Counted from the first letter of the stretch, positions 43,897 through 52,359 are shown. The stretch is 64,000 nt of DNA from Methylobacterium brachiatum (GCF_020523825.1 NZ_JAJALK010000008.1:186001-250000), one strand, 5' to 3'. Translations and numbers: made by a program. The notes: generated by a model from the letters alone, not told the origin.

Positions 43897-45099
43897 TCAT
43901 CCCTTGGCCCGCAGCGCCTCGACGCCCGGCAGAGCCTTGCCCTCGAGCCACTCGAGGAAGGCGCCACCCGCGGTGGAGACGTAGGTGAAGTCGGCCGCCA
44001 CGCCCGCGTGGTTCAGGGCGGCCACCGTGTCGCCGCCGCCCGCCACTGAGACGAGCTGGCCGGCCTTGGTGCGCGCGGCCGCATGCTTGGCGGCGGCCAC
44101 CGTGGCCGCGTCGAAGGGCGCGAGCTCGAAGGCGCCGAGCGGGCCGTTCCAGACCAGGGTCTTGGCGCCGTCGATGGCGGCGTTGATCTCGGCGACCGAG
44201 CGCGGCCCGGCATCGAGGATCATGCTGCCCTCGGGCACCGAATCCACTGGCACGGTCTCGTGCGGGGCCTGAGCCTTGAACTCGGTCGCCGCCACGGCGT
44301 CCACCGGCAGGATGATCCGGCAGCCGGCCTTCTCGGCGGCCGCCAGGATGCGGGTCGCGGTCTCGGCGAGGTCCTTCTCGCACAGGGACTTGCCCACCGC
44401 CTTGCCCTGCGCATGCAGGAAGGTGTTGGCCATGCCGCCGCCGATCACCAGCATGTCGACCTTAGCGACGAGGTTCTCCAGCAGGTCGATCTTCGACGAC
44501 ACCTTGGCGCCGCCGACGAGCGCGATCACCGGGCGCTGCGGCGCCTCCAGGCCCTTGGTCAGGGCTTCGAGCTCGGCCTGCATCTCGCGGCCCGCAAAGG
44601 CCGGCAGGCGGTGGGCCAGGCCCTCGGTGGAGGCGTGGGCGCGGTGGGCGGCCGAGAAGGCTTCGTTGACGTAGACGTCGCCGTTGGCCGCCAGCGCGTC
44701 GGCGAAGGCCGCGTCGTTCTTCTCCTCGCCGGCGTGGTAGCGGGTGTTTTCCAAAAGCAGGATGTCGCCGTCCTTCAGGGCCGACACCGCCCGGGCCGCG
44801 TCGTCGCCGACGCAGTCGGCCGCGAAGGCGACCGGGCGGCCGAGCGCCTGGCTCAGCGCCGGCACCACCGGCTCCAGGGAATCCTTCTTCTCGCGCTTGC
44901 CCTTCGGCCGACCGAAATGGGCCAGCAGGATCACCCGGGCGCCCTTGTCGGCGACCTCCCGGATGGTCGGGACGACGCGTTCGATGCGGGTCGCGTCGGT
45001 GACGCGGCCGTTCTCCATCGGCACGTTGAGATCGACGCGCATCAGCACGCGCTTGCCCGTGAGGGAACCGGCGTCGTCGAGGGTGCGGAAGGCGCTCAT
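43897..45099 (-). CDS. pgk: Phosphoglycerate kinase
   Basis: This enzyme interconverts 1,3-bisphosphoglycerate and 3-phosphoglycerate with ADP/ATP. The 400-residue monomer has MRVDLNVPMENGRVTD near the N-terminus, LAHFGRPKG, and the C-terminal nucleotide-site GGGDTVAAL region. The length is standard. It lies between a coiled-coil protein gene and the small 78-residue gene in the gap-to-fba group. Confidence 0.96.
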   Translation of the reverse strand: MSAFRTLDDAGSLTGKRVLMRVDLNVPMENGRVTDATRIERVVPTIREVADKGARVILLAHFGRPKGKREKKDSLEPVVPALSQALGRPVAFAADCVGDDAARAVSALKDGDILLLENTRYHAGEEKNDAAFADALAANGDVYVNEAFSAAHRAHASTEGLAHRLPAFAGREMQAELEALTKGLEAPQRPVIALVGGAKVSSKIDLLENLVAKVDMLVIGGGMANTFLHAQGKAVGKSLCEKDLAETATRILAAAEKAGCRIILPVDAVAATEFKAQAPHETVPVDSVPEGSMILDAGPRSVAEINAAIDGAKTLVWNGPLGAFELAPFDAATVAAAKHAAARTKAGQLVSVAGGGDTVAALNHAGVAADFTYVSTAGGAFLEWLEGKALPGVEALRAKG

Positions 45100-45120
45100 G
45101 CGGTCCTGTGCGGGTCGGGA

Positions 45121-45588
45121 TTACTGGACGGTGGTGCCGGTGGTGGCGGCCGGCGAAGAAATCAGGCGGTCGAGGTTCAGGCGCTGCACCGCGACCATCA
45201 GCACGACGGTCAGGATCGCGGTGATCACCGCGGTCAGAACCAGCGCCCCGGTGCCGGGCAGGCGCCGGGTGCGGTCAGCCAATCCGCGCATCTCCGTGCG
45301 CAGGGCGGCGAGGTCGGATTGCCGGGCGGATTCGTTCATCCGGTTGGCGGCGTTCTCGACCTTGTCCTCGACCCGGGACAGCAGCGCCTCGGAGCGGGCG
45401 TACTTGTCCTCGATCCGCGAGCACTTGTCCTCGATGCGCGCGAGCTGGTCGAGGAGATGGCTGGCCGGCAGCCCCTGCGACGGCGTCGTGGCGACCGGCG
45501 TCGCGGCCGGCGGGGGGGCTACGGGTTTCGGCGCGGGCGTCACGACGGCGCCCTGTCCGCTCGACGTACCCTGCGAAGCGTCGGTCAT
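45121..45588 (-). CDS. Coiled-coil, tail-anchored membrane protein of unknown function
   Basis: The 155-residue protein has a Pro/Ala/Thr-rich N-terminus (1-40), then a heptad-like helix (LLDQLARIEDKCSRIEDKYA, then SRVEDKVENAANRMNESARQ). One transmembrane segment lies near the C-terminus (ALVLTAVITAILTVVLMVAV). It resembles no family I can name. It sits between gap and pgk in the same direction, where no such gene is expected from pathway logic. Confidence 0.7.
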   Translation of the reverse strand: MTDASQGTSSGQGAVVTPAPKPVAPPPAATPVATTPSQGLPASHLLDQLARIEDKCSRIEDKYARSEALLSRVEDKVENAANRMNESARQSDLAALRTEMRGLADRTRRLPGTGALVLTAVITAILTVVLMVAVQRLNLDRLISSPAATTGTTVQ

Positions 45589-45629
45589 CCCGGGATGATC
45601 CCTGGTTCGAGGTTGGGCCGTTCGGTCCG

Positions 45630-45665
45630 AAAAACGCCCGCCGTCCCTCTCCGGGTCGGCGGGCG
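45630..45665 (-). terminator. Terminator after gap
   Basis: On the minus strand, CGCCCGCCG/CGGCGGGCG plus an inner CCC/GGG form a 12-pair stem with one mismatch, followed by TTTTT. It begins seven bases past the gap stop and would limit read-through into pgk. Confidence 0.85.
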
Positions 45666-45672
45666 GCGCGCG

Positions 45673-46677
45673 TCAGATAAGCTTGGCCATCGCCACGGCC
45701 GTGTCGGCCATGCGGTTCGAGAAGCCCCACTCGTTGTCGTACCACGACAGGATCCGCACGAAGGTGCCGTCCATGACCTTGGTCTGGTCGAGGTGGAAGG
45801 TCGAGGAATGCGGGTCGTGGTTGAAGTCGATCGAGACGTTCGGCCGGTCGGTCACGCCGAGCACGCCCTTGAGCGGGCCGGCGGCGGCCGCCTTGATCGC
45901 GTCGTTGATCTCCTGGACCGAAGTCGCGCGCTTGGCCGTGAACACCAGGTCCACCGCCGAGACGTTCGGGGTCGGCACGCGGATCGCGGTGCCGTCGAGC
46001 TTGCCCTTCAGCTCCGGCAGGACCAGGCCAACCGCCTTGGCGGCACCCGTGGAGGTCGGGATCATCGAGAGCGCGGCGGCGCGGCCCCGGTAGAGATCCT
46101 TGTGCATCTGGTCCAGCGACGGCTGGTCGTTGGTGTAGGAGTGGATCGTGGTCATGAAGCCGCGCTCGATGCCCACGGCCGCGTCCAGCACCTGGGCGAC
46201 CGGCGCCAGGCAGTTGGTGGTGCAGGAGGCGTTCGAGACCACGAGGTGCTCGGCGGTCAGCTTGTCGTGGTTGACGCCGTAGACCACGGTCAGGTCGGCG
46301 CCGTCGGCCGGGGCCGAGACCAGGACGCGCTTGGCGCCGGCGTCGAGATGGGCCTTGGCCTTGTCCTTCGAGGTGAAGATGCCGGTGCATTCGAGGGCGA
46401 TGTCGACGCCGAGATCGCGGTGCGGCAGCTCGGCCGGGTTGCGCACGGCCGTGACCTTGATGCGCTTGCCGTTGACCACCAGGAACTCGCCGTCCACCGC
46501 GACCTCGCCGGGGAACCGGCCGTGCACGGAATCGAAGCGGAGCAGGTGGGCGTTGGTCTCCACCGGGCCGAGATCGTTGATCGCCACGACCTCGATGTCG
46601 GTGCGGCCCGCTTCCGCGATCGCGCGCAGGACGTTGCGGCCGATGCGTCCGAACCCGTTGATGGCAACCTTCGTCAC
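45673..46677 (-). CDS. gap: Glyceraldehyde-3-phosphate dehydrogenase, type I
   Basis: This NAD(P)-dependent enzyme oxidises glyceraldehyde-3-phosphate. The 334-residue protein has the N-terminal VAINGFGRIGRNVLRA fold and the catalytic Cys152 in SNASCTTNC. The residue after strand 2 is Asn-Asp (AINDLG), compatible with NAD. It is divergent from the DUF4164-zapA pair across a long intergenic region. Confidence 0.96.
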   Translation of the reverse strand: MTKVAINGFGRIGRNVLRAIAEAGRTDIEVVAINDLGPVETNAHLLRFDSVHGRFPGEVAVDGEFLVVNGKRIKVTAVRNPAELPHRDLGVDIALECTGIFTSKDKAKAHLDAGAKRVLVSAPADGADLTVVYGVNHDKLTAEHLVVSNASCTTNCLAPVAQVLDAAVGIERGFMTTIHSYTNDQPSLDQMHKDLYRGRAAALSMIPTSTGAAKAVGLVLPELKGKLDGTAIRVPTPNVSAVDLVFTAKRATSVQEINDAIKAAAAGPLKGVLGVTDRPNVSIDFNHDPHSSTFHLDQTKVMDGTFVRILSWYDNEWGFSNRMADTAVAMAKLI

Positions 46678-47258
46678 GGCGTCACTCCTTCCTGATGCGG
46701 CTCACCGCGCGCCGGACCGGCGGGGACGATCCTCGGCGCGGTCTCGGCAGCCCGGGTCCAGGCCGACCGGGCGGGGCGGATCTGGGCGGGCGGGTTTGAA
46801 CCTGCGATGAACCGGGCCGGGAGAGGCCGGGCTCCGCTTCCCTCACGCGTCGGCTCCGACGGTGGCGGCAGGGGTCTCGGGACTGTCACGGACCGGCCAT
46901 CCGGCATGTCTCTTGCGGTCTCTTCCGAGAGCGCGCGGCTGTCTAACATGGCGCCTCGACCTGTCAAACGCGAGCCTGTGACAAACACGGGCGTATCCCA
47001 CATCCAATAAACAGCCTTCGGCGCAGGCGATTGCTGAGACGTGACGGTTCAAGCCGCACGCGATGACGTCGCGATCGCGGAGAGCCGCTCCGCGAGACCC
47101 GTCGCGCGCCGCGGGCGGCGGGCGTCGCGCCGGGTCGCCGCCGACAATTCGGGCTGGCATTCTCGGGGCATCCGGTCGAAACTTGCCTCCCTGACGCATC
47201 GTCCTTCCCGAAGCCGGCGCCCCCGTTTCGGGGCGATGCGCGCGGTACGCGGAGCCCC
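46678..47258. other. Long divergent intergenic region between gap and the DUF4164 gene
   Basis: The 581 bases hold no supported gene; the open frames here are unrelated to any family and typical of GC-rich shadow frames. On the minus strand TTGACA (46967-46962) and TTAGAC (46946-46941) are 15 bases apart, a possible but short-spaced gap promoter. The segment 46960-47030 is more AT-rich than its surroundings. Confidence 0.4.
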
Positions 47259-47546
47259 ATGGCCGACGACACCCCAGACCCGAGCCCCATCGACGCCGCC
47301 TTCGCCCGGCTGGAGGCCGCGCTGACCCGCCTCGACGCGGTCGTCGCCCGCCGCCTGGAGGCCGAGGCCGAGCCGGACGACCGGGATGCCGAGCTGGCGC
47401 TGATGGACGAGGACCGGGCCCGGCTCGCCGCCGCCCTGGACGCGGCGAGCGCGCAGCTCGCCGCGGTCGAGGCGACCACCGGCGTGGTCGGCCAGAGGCT
47501 CGACCGCGCGATCCAGACGGTCCAGGGCGTGCTCGGACGCGCCTGA
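47259..47546 (+). CDS. DUF4164 coiled-coil protein
   Basis: The 95-residue protein is one long coiled coil: AAFARLEAALTRLDAVVARR, then LALMDEDRARLAAALDAASA, with QRLDRAIQTVQGVL at the C-terminus. This matches DUF4164, a small family encoded directly upstream of zapA in alphaproteobacteria. The function is unknown; the position suggests a link to division. ATG 47259 is the only start near the expected end. Confidence 0.84.
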   Translation: MADDTPDPSPIDAAFARLEAALTRLDAVVARRLEAEAEPDDRDAELALMDEDRARLAAALDAASAQLAAVEATTGVVGQRLDRAIQTVQGVLGRA

Positions 47547-47581
47547 CCGGTATCCTGACGCGCCGCCCACCGGAGCGATCC

Positions 47582-47977
47582 TTGCCCCAGATCAACGTGA
47601 CCATCGACGGAAAACTCTACCGCATGGCCTGCGGCGCCGGCGAGGAGGAGCATCTCACCGGGCTGGCCGAGAGCTTCGGCACGCGCATCGGCGAGATGCG
47701 CAAGAGTTTCGGCGAGATCGGCGACATGCGCCTGCAGGTGATGGCGGCCCTCACCATCGCCGACGAGCTGGCCGAACTGCGCGCCCGCCACGCCGCCCTG
47801 GAGGCCGAGACGGCCGAGCTGCGCAAGGCCGCCGAGGCCGCCGAGCGCAACCGCGCCGAAGACGCCGCCCGCGCCGCCGACGGGATCGGGCGCGCCGCCG
47901 AGCGGATCGGCCAGCTGGCGGATGCGCTGGGCGGGAGCGGCGTGGGGAAAGGTGGGGTGGCGCGGGAGGTGGTGTGA
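47582..47977 (+). CDS. zapA: Cell division protein ZapA
   Basis: ZapA bundles FtsZ filaments. The 131-residue protein has the N-terminal globular domain (INVTIDGKLYRMACGAGEEE, then LTGLAESFG) followed by a long helical coiled coil (about 50-115). The start codon is TTG at 47582 with GGAGCGATCC upstream. The last 15 residues are a variable Gly/Val tail. In many relatives a 6S RNA gene and a 5-formyltetrahydrofolate cyclo-ligase gene follow; here remodelled DNA follows instead. Confidence 0.9.
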   Translation: MPQINVTIDGKLYRMACGAGEEEHLTGLAESFGTRIGEMRKSFGEIGDMRLQVMAALTIADELAELRARHAALEAETAELRKAAEAAERNRAEDAARAADGIGRAAERIGQLADALGGSGVGKGGVAREVV

Positions 47978-48072
47978 GGGAAGACGGCGGGAGGTCGCCG
48001 TGGGCCCTCAGCAGGGGGGAGGCGTTCTTCGCACAGGGGGCGCCGTTCCGGTCGGATCGAGATGCTAGCCCC

Positions 48073-48089
48073 TATCGATCAGTATCGAT
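48073..48089. promoter_or_regulatory. Candidate operator near the tetR remnant
   Basis: TATCGAT occurs twice on a 10-base period (48073-48079 and 48083-48089), so ATCGAT palindromes flank a four-base CAGT spacer. It lies about 60 bases before the tetR remnant, where an autoregulatory TetR operator is usual. Confidence 0.4.
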
Positions 48090-48146
48090 GAGACGTGCCT
48101 AACCGGACCGAAATGTTTACGGCCCGGGACAATCGAGGATGCCGGG

Positions 48147-48345
48147 TTGCGTAAGACGAGACCAGCAAAACCGGTTCCTGCTTCCGAGAAGCCCGCGCCG
48201 GGTCGATTGCGTGCCGCCGTCAAATCGCCTCGCGGCGGCCGCCCGACCAAGGACGAAGCCGAACAACTCGGTTCGCGCATCCTGACGGCGGCGGCCGAGC
48301 TGTTCGCGCGACAGGGGTTCGCCGCCACATCGATGGCGGCAATTA
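48147..48345 (+). pseudogene. tetR-family regulator remnant (N-terminal DNA-binding part only)
   Basis: The translation has a basic leader and then GGRPTKDEAEQLGSRI and AAELFARQGFAATSMAAI, the first two helices of a TetR helix-turn-helix. Family homology stops at about 48340, in the middle of the DNA-binding domain, and the frame ends at TGA 48357-48359. The recognition helix and all the ligand domain are missing, so it cannot work as a regulator. The start would be TTG 48147. Confidence 0.8.
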
Positions 48346-49009
48346 CGTCGCGGCGCTGATCGCACCGCCGACCGCGCCCATCACCGCCCCGAATGCCGGC
48401 CAGACTTTCCCGCCCATCGTCTTGGACCAGAAGGAAGTCGGGCTGAAATACGATTTCGGTTCCTTCGGAACCAGCCTCGCATTCTTCGAGATCACCCGGG
48501 CCAACGCGTCCCAGGACCCGGCCACGCTGCAGTTTGCCGTCAACGGCCTCCAGCGCAACCGCGGGATCGAACTCAACGTGTTCGGCGAGCCGGTCCCGAG
48601 CCTCCGGCTCCTCGGCGGCGTCGCTGCGATCGATGGGCGCCTCGTCCGGACGGCCGGCCACACCTTCGACGGAAAGGCCGCCCCGGGCGTGCCCGACATC
48701 ACGATCAACCTGTACGGTGAGTACGATCTCCCGGCGTGGCTTCTGCCCGGCGTCACCGCCACCGGCCGCGTCATCCATACCGCCCGGCAGTTCTACGATC
48801 AGGGCAATCGACAGGTCGTTCCGGACTGGACGCGCGTCGATACCGGACTACGCTGCACATTCGTCGGATCTTGGGGGAAACCCGTAACTCTGCGCGCAGA
48901 CATCGTGAACGTGTTCAACAAGAACTATTACGCGTCGTCGGGCTTCTCGGGGATCATGTCGCTGGGAACACCGCGGACATACCTGCTCTCGGCACAGATG
49001 GATTTTTAG
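48332..49009 (+). pseudogene. TonB-dependent siderophore receptor remnant (C-terminal barrel only)
   Basis: The frame carries about 225 residues of the C-terminal outer-membrane barrel. It shows GNYVAALIAPPTAP, EVGLKYDFGSFGTSLAFFEI, NVFGEPVPSLRLLGG, FDGKAAPGVPDI, DWTRVDTGLRC and NVFNKNYYASSGF, ending in the terminal strand with final Phe (SAQMDF). Full receptors have about 700-800 residues, so the plug and most barrel strands are absent and there is no signal peptide. The homology begins at about 48332, within ten bases of where tetR homology ends, marking a deletion joint. Confidence 0.88.
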
Positions 49010-49061
49010 GCGCCATTCCTGGAAGCTCCGGGGTGATTCCGCAAAGGAGCTGCCTGAGACG

Positions 49062-50225
49062 ATGACCGACGCCCCGCGTGTGCGTGCCTTCCGGATATGG
49101 TCGCTGATCCATACCTGGACCAGCCTGATCAGCATGATCTTCCTGCTGATGCTGTGCCTGACCGGCCTGCCGCTGATCTTCCACCACGAGCTCGATCACC
49201 TGCTCGGTTACGAGCCACCCCTGCCCGAGATGCCGGCGGGTACGCCCCACGTTCCGCTCGACCGGATCGTGGCGACGGCCGCGGCGACGAGGCCGGCGCA
49301 GGTCGTGCAGTTCGTCTTCTTCGACAAGGACGAGCCCGATGCGGTGCTGATCGGGCTCGGCAAGACGCTCCAGACGGTTCCGGCCGACAGTTTCGTGGGG
49401 CTCGATCTCCGCACGGCGGAGGTGCTGATGGAGACGGCACCCGGGGCCGGCCCGATCGGCTTCCTGCTCAAGCTGCACACCGACCTGTCCCTCGACCTGC
49501 CCGGCAAGCTGTTCCTCGGGGTGATGGCGCTCCTGTTCGTCGTCGCGATCGTCTCGGGCGTGGTGCTTTACGGTCCCTTCATGCGGAAGCTCGATTTCGG
49601 CACCGTGCGCCGGGGCCGCGCCGCACGGATCAAGTGGCTCGACTGGCACAACCTGTTGGGCGCCGCGACGATCGTCTGGGCGCTCGTTGTCGGCACGACC
49701 GGCGCCGTCAACACCTGGGCCGACCTGATGCTCAAGCTCTGGCAGATGGGCCAGCTCGCCGAGATGACCGCACCCTACCGCGACGTGCCGCGTCCTGAGA
49801 CGCTCGTCTCGCTCGACCGGGCGGTGGCGACGGCCCAGGAAGCGGCGCCGGACATGCGCACGCAGTTCATCGCGTTCCCCGGGACGCCGTTCTCCAGCAA
49901 CAATCACTACGCGGTATTCATGGCCGGCAACACGCCGCTGACGGCGCGGCTGCTCAAGCCGGCCCTGATCGACGCGCAGACCGGCGCCCTCACCGACATG
50001 CGCGCCATGCCCTGGTACGTGCAGGCCCTGTTCCTGTCGCAGCCGCTGCATTTCGGGGATTACGGGGGCCTCCCGCTCAAGCTCGTCTGGGCCCTGTTCG
50101 ACCTGGCGACGATCATCGTGCTGGGGAGCGGCCTCTATCTCTGGGTCGCGCGCCGGCGGTCGCGGGCGTCCCGGGCCGCTGTTCCCCCGAGCCGGGTGAA
50201 GGCATCCGAGGGAGCGGCTCGATGA
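49062..50225 (+). CDS. PepSY-associated transmembrane protein, second copy
   Basis: The 387-residue protein has four to five membrane segments: FRIWSLIHTWTSLISMIFLL at the N-terminus, LFLGVMALLFVVAIVSGVVL, IKWLDWHNLLGAATIVWALV and a C-terminal segment LVWALFDLATIIVLGSG. It has PepSY-TM histidines in LIHTWT, LKLHTD and WLDWHNLLG. It is shorter than the copy at 35285. It lies 52 bases after the TonB-receptor remnant, the normal operon order for siderophore uptake, but its receptor is now broken. Confidence 0.87.
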   Translation: MTDAPRVRAFRIWSLIHTWTSLISMIFLLMLCLTGLPLIFHHELDHLLGYEPPLPEMPAGTPHVPLDRIVATAAATRPAQVVQFVFFDKDEPDAVLIGLGKTLQTVPADSFVGLDLRTAEVLMETAPGAGPIGFLLKLHTDLSLDLPGKLFLGVMALLFVVAIVSGVVLYGPFMRKLDFGTVRRGRAARIKWLDWHNLLGAATIVWALVVGTTGAVNTWADLMLKLWQMGQLAEMTAPYRDVPRPETLVSLDRAVATAQEAAPDMRTQFIAFPGTPFSSNNHYAVFMAGNTPLTARLLKPALIDAQTGALTDMRAMPWYVQALFLSQPLHFGDYGGLPLKLVWALFDLATIIVLGSGLYLWVARRRSRASRAAVPPSRVKASEGAAR

Positions 50226-50398
50226 CGGACCGGACGCATCGGATCTGGACGGCCCCCGGGATCATCGCCGCCGCGACTGCGGTCAGCCTCATCGGCGCCC
50301 TGTTGGCCGAGGGGATCTGGGACGCCGTCGCAGCCGGCCTGCTCTTCGCGGCGCTGGCCTATGCGGCGGGGTTGGGCCTCAGGTCGACCAAGGGTTAG
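50222..50398 (+). CDS. Small membrane protein (58 aa)
   Basis: The ATG overlaps the PepSY-TM stop (ATGA at 50222-50225). The protein has two hydrophobic segments (APGIIAAATAVSLIGALLA and AVAAGLLFAALAYAAGLGL) around one acidic loop. It has no named family that I recognise and probably is an accessory subunit of the PepSY protein, as judged by coupling. Confidence 0.68.
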   Translation: MTDRTHRIWTAPGIIAAATAVSLIGALLAEGIWDAVAAGLLFAALAYAAGLGLRSTKG

Positions 50399-50414
50399 GC
50401 CCCGTCCCGCACCC

Positions 50415-51086
50415 TCACCCCACCGTCTCCGCGATATACCGCCCCAACGCCGCCGCGGCCCGCAGCATGTGCGCCCGCATGCGCTTCGCGGCCAGCTCGC
50501 CGTCGCCCTCGGCGATGGCGGAGAGAATCTCGCCGTGCTCGTCCCGGGAGCGGCGGATCCGGTCGGCGTGGCGGAGCTGCGTCCGGCGGAAGGCGGCCAG
50601 GCGCTCGCGGATCGCCAGGGCCTGCTCGGCCATGAAGCCGTTATGGGTCGCCGCGTAGAGCGACTCGTGGAAGGCGCGGTTGAGCCGGTCGTAGGCGTCC
50701 ACGTCCCCGGCCTCCACGGCGGCGGCGGAATCCTCGTGGAGGTCCATCAGCCGGCCGCGCTCGAGCGGCGTCATCCGGTAAGTCGCGAGCCGGGCGCACA
50801 TCGCCTCGATCTCCGCGGTGGTCTCGAACATGTCGGCGATGCGCTCAGGGGTCAGCCGGGCCACCACCACGCCCCGCCGCGGCCGGACCTCCACCAGCCC
50901 CGAGGCCGCGAGCTGGCGCAGCGCCTCCCGCACCGGGGTGCGCGAGGCGCCGTAGCGCTGGGCGAGGTTCTGCTCGTCGAGCGCCGTGCCGGCCTGGAGC
51001 TCGCCCGCGGTGATCGCGTCGGTGAGCGCGTTGCGGATCCGGTCCGAGAGCAGCCCGCCGTCGATCTTCTGGAATTCGCCGTGCAT
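50415..51086 (-). CDS. GntR-family regulator of malonate genes (FCD type, MdcY-like)
   Basis: The 223-residue protein has an N-terminal winged helix (IRNALTDAITAGELQAGTAL, then RYGASRTPVREALRQLAASG near 50-70) and a C-terminal FCD ligand domain with metal-type histidines (LNRAFHESLY, RSRDEHGEIL). FCD GntR proteins control catabolic genes; position beside madLM and mdc genes points to malonate sensing. ATG 51086 is used; a TTG at 51116 overlaps the madM stop and would couple it to madM. It would bind the GTATAC palindromes in the divergent region. Confidence 0.86.
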   Translation of the reverse strand: MHGEFQKIDGGLLSDRIRNALTDAITAGELQAGTALDEQNLAQRYGASRTPVREALRQLAASGLVEVRPRRGVVVARLTPERIADMFETTAEIEAMCARLATYRMTPLERGRLMDLHEDSAAAVEAGDVDAYDRLNRAFHESLYAATHNGFMAEQALAIRERLAAFRRTQLRHADRIRRSRDEHGEILSAIAEGDGELAAKRMRAHMLRAAAALGRYIAETVG

Positions 51087-51112
51087 CAACTGGTCCCGCG
51101 CCCCGGGGATCC

Positions 51113-51895
51113 TCAACCGACCAGCGCCCGCACCGTCAAGTAGAAGATCGAGGGACCGACCAGGCAGCCGATTCCGGTGTGGAAGGTGGCGGTGAGCGCC
51201 CCGTAGGGCACCAGCTTCGGGTCGGTGGCCGCGAGCCCGCCCGCGACCCCGCTCACCGTGCCCATCAGGCCGCCATAGGCCATGGCCGAGCGCGGGTTGT
51301 CGAGGCCGATCAGCTTGGCCACCAGCGGCGTGCCGACCATCACCATCACGGCCTTGGTCACCCCGGTGGCGATGGACAGCGCCATGACGGTGGAATCCGC
51401 GCCGATCGCTGCCCCGGTTACCGGCCCGACGATGTAGGTGATCGCCCCGGCGCCGATGGTCGTGATCGACACCGCGTCGTGGTAGCCGAAGGCGACGGCC
51501 GTGAGCGTGCCGACGAGGAACGGGATGATCGTGCCGAGCGCCAGCGCCAGCACGCCGATCAGCCCGGCCCGGCGGGCCTCGGTCACGTCGACCTCGAAGG
51601 CGGTGGCGACGATGGCGAAGTCGCGCAGCATCGCCCCGCCCATCAGGCCGATCCCGGCCAGGGCCGGGATGTCGGCGATGCCCTTCTTCCCGCCGGTATA
51701 CAGGCCGCCGAGATAGGCGAGCGCCAGCCCCAGCACGATCGCGATGGCTGAGCCGTGAACGCGGCCCTTCGTGAAGCGTTTGGCTGCCAGGTTGGAGACC
51801 AGGATCAGAGCGCCCACCACCGCGAAGGCCGCCACCAGGCTCTGCTCGACGAAGACGTGCTCGATGCCGTGCCAGACGTCATGTCCGAATTTCAT
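51113..51895 (-). CDS. madM: Malonate transporter subunit MadM
   Basis: The 260-residue integral membrane protein has about eight segments, the AGIGLMGGAMLRDFAIVATA region and the late GGLMGTVSGVAGGLAATDP region typical of MadM. With MadL it forms a sodium-coupled malonate importer in studied bacteria. The start ATG 51895 lies five bases after the madL stop. Confidence 0.92.
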   Translation of the reverse strand: MKFGHDVWHGIEHVFVEQSLVAAFAVVGALILVSNLAAKRFTKGRVHGSAIAIVLGLALAYLGGLYTGGKKGIADIPALAGIGLMGGAMLRDFAIVATAFEVDVTEARRAGLIGVLALALGTIIPFLVGTLTAVAFGYHDAVSITTIGAGAITYIVGPVTGAAIGADSTVMALSIATGVTKAVMVMVGTPLVAKLIGLDNPRSAMAYGGLMGTVSGVAGGLAATDPKLVPYGALTATFHTGIGCLVGPSIFYLTVRALVG

Positions 51896-51900
51896 GGCGC

Positions 51901-52359
51901 TCACCCCCGTCTCGCGGCCGGGATCGCGGGCGGTGCGCCCACGATCGGATCCGCCTGGCCGCCGATCACCGACCCGCCGTGCTCGACCTCCGGGCTGCCC
52001 GGGTCGCGCCGGCCGATCCGGCTCAGCAGCGCCACGGCGCCGAAGCACAGGACGAGCGAGCCGGTGGCCGCGATGATCACGATCGGCCCGCCGCTCACCG
52101 CCGCGACCACGTTCTGCTGGGCCGCCATGGCGACCACGATCGGGATGTACATGCCCGCCCAGAACTCCACGCCGAACTGCACGCCCTTGGTCAGGCTGCC
52201 CCGGCGGGAGAGCCAGAGCCGGGCGACGATCAGCAGGATCATGGCGATGCCGACGCCGCCGACATTGGCCTTCACCCCCAGCGCGACGCCGAGGAGATCG
52301 CCGAGATACACGCCGATCAGCGTGCACGCGGCCAGGAGGGCGACACCCAGGACGATCAT
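51901..52359 (-). CDS. madL: Malonate transporter subunit MadL
   Basis: The 152-residue protein has four hydrophobic segments (CTLIGVYLGDLLGVALGV, FWAGMYIPIVVAMAAQQNVV, GPIVIIAATGSLVLCFGAVA) and the MadL-type GVKANVGGVGIAMILLI. The last 30 residues are a cytoplasmic tail. It starts the madL-madM-regulator transcript opposite the mdc operon. Confidence 0.92.
   Translation of the reverse strand: MIVLGVALLAACTLIGVYLGDLLGVALGVKANVGGVGIAMILLIVARLWLSRRGSLTKGVQFGVEFWAGMYIPIVVAMAAQQNVVAAVSGGPIVIIAATGSLVLCFGAVALLSRIGRRDPGSPEVEHGGSVIGGQADPIVGAPPAIPAARRG

Noticed and set aside
46790..46812. Second T-loop-like sequence (on the minus strand GCAGGTTCAAACC)
   Set aside because: The stem has a mismatch and there is no cloverleaf context.
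46807..47010. 67-codon open frame in the gap upstream region
   Set aside because: No motif, no ribosome-binding site and arginine/glycine-rich shadow composition.
47978..48110. Possible 6S RNA after zapA
   Set aside because: I could not find the expected long stem with a central bubble; only a covariance search could settle it.
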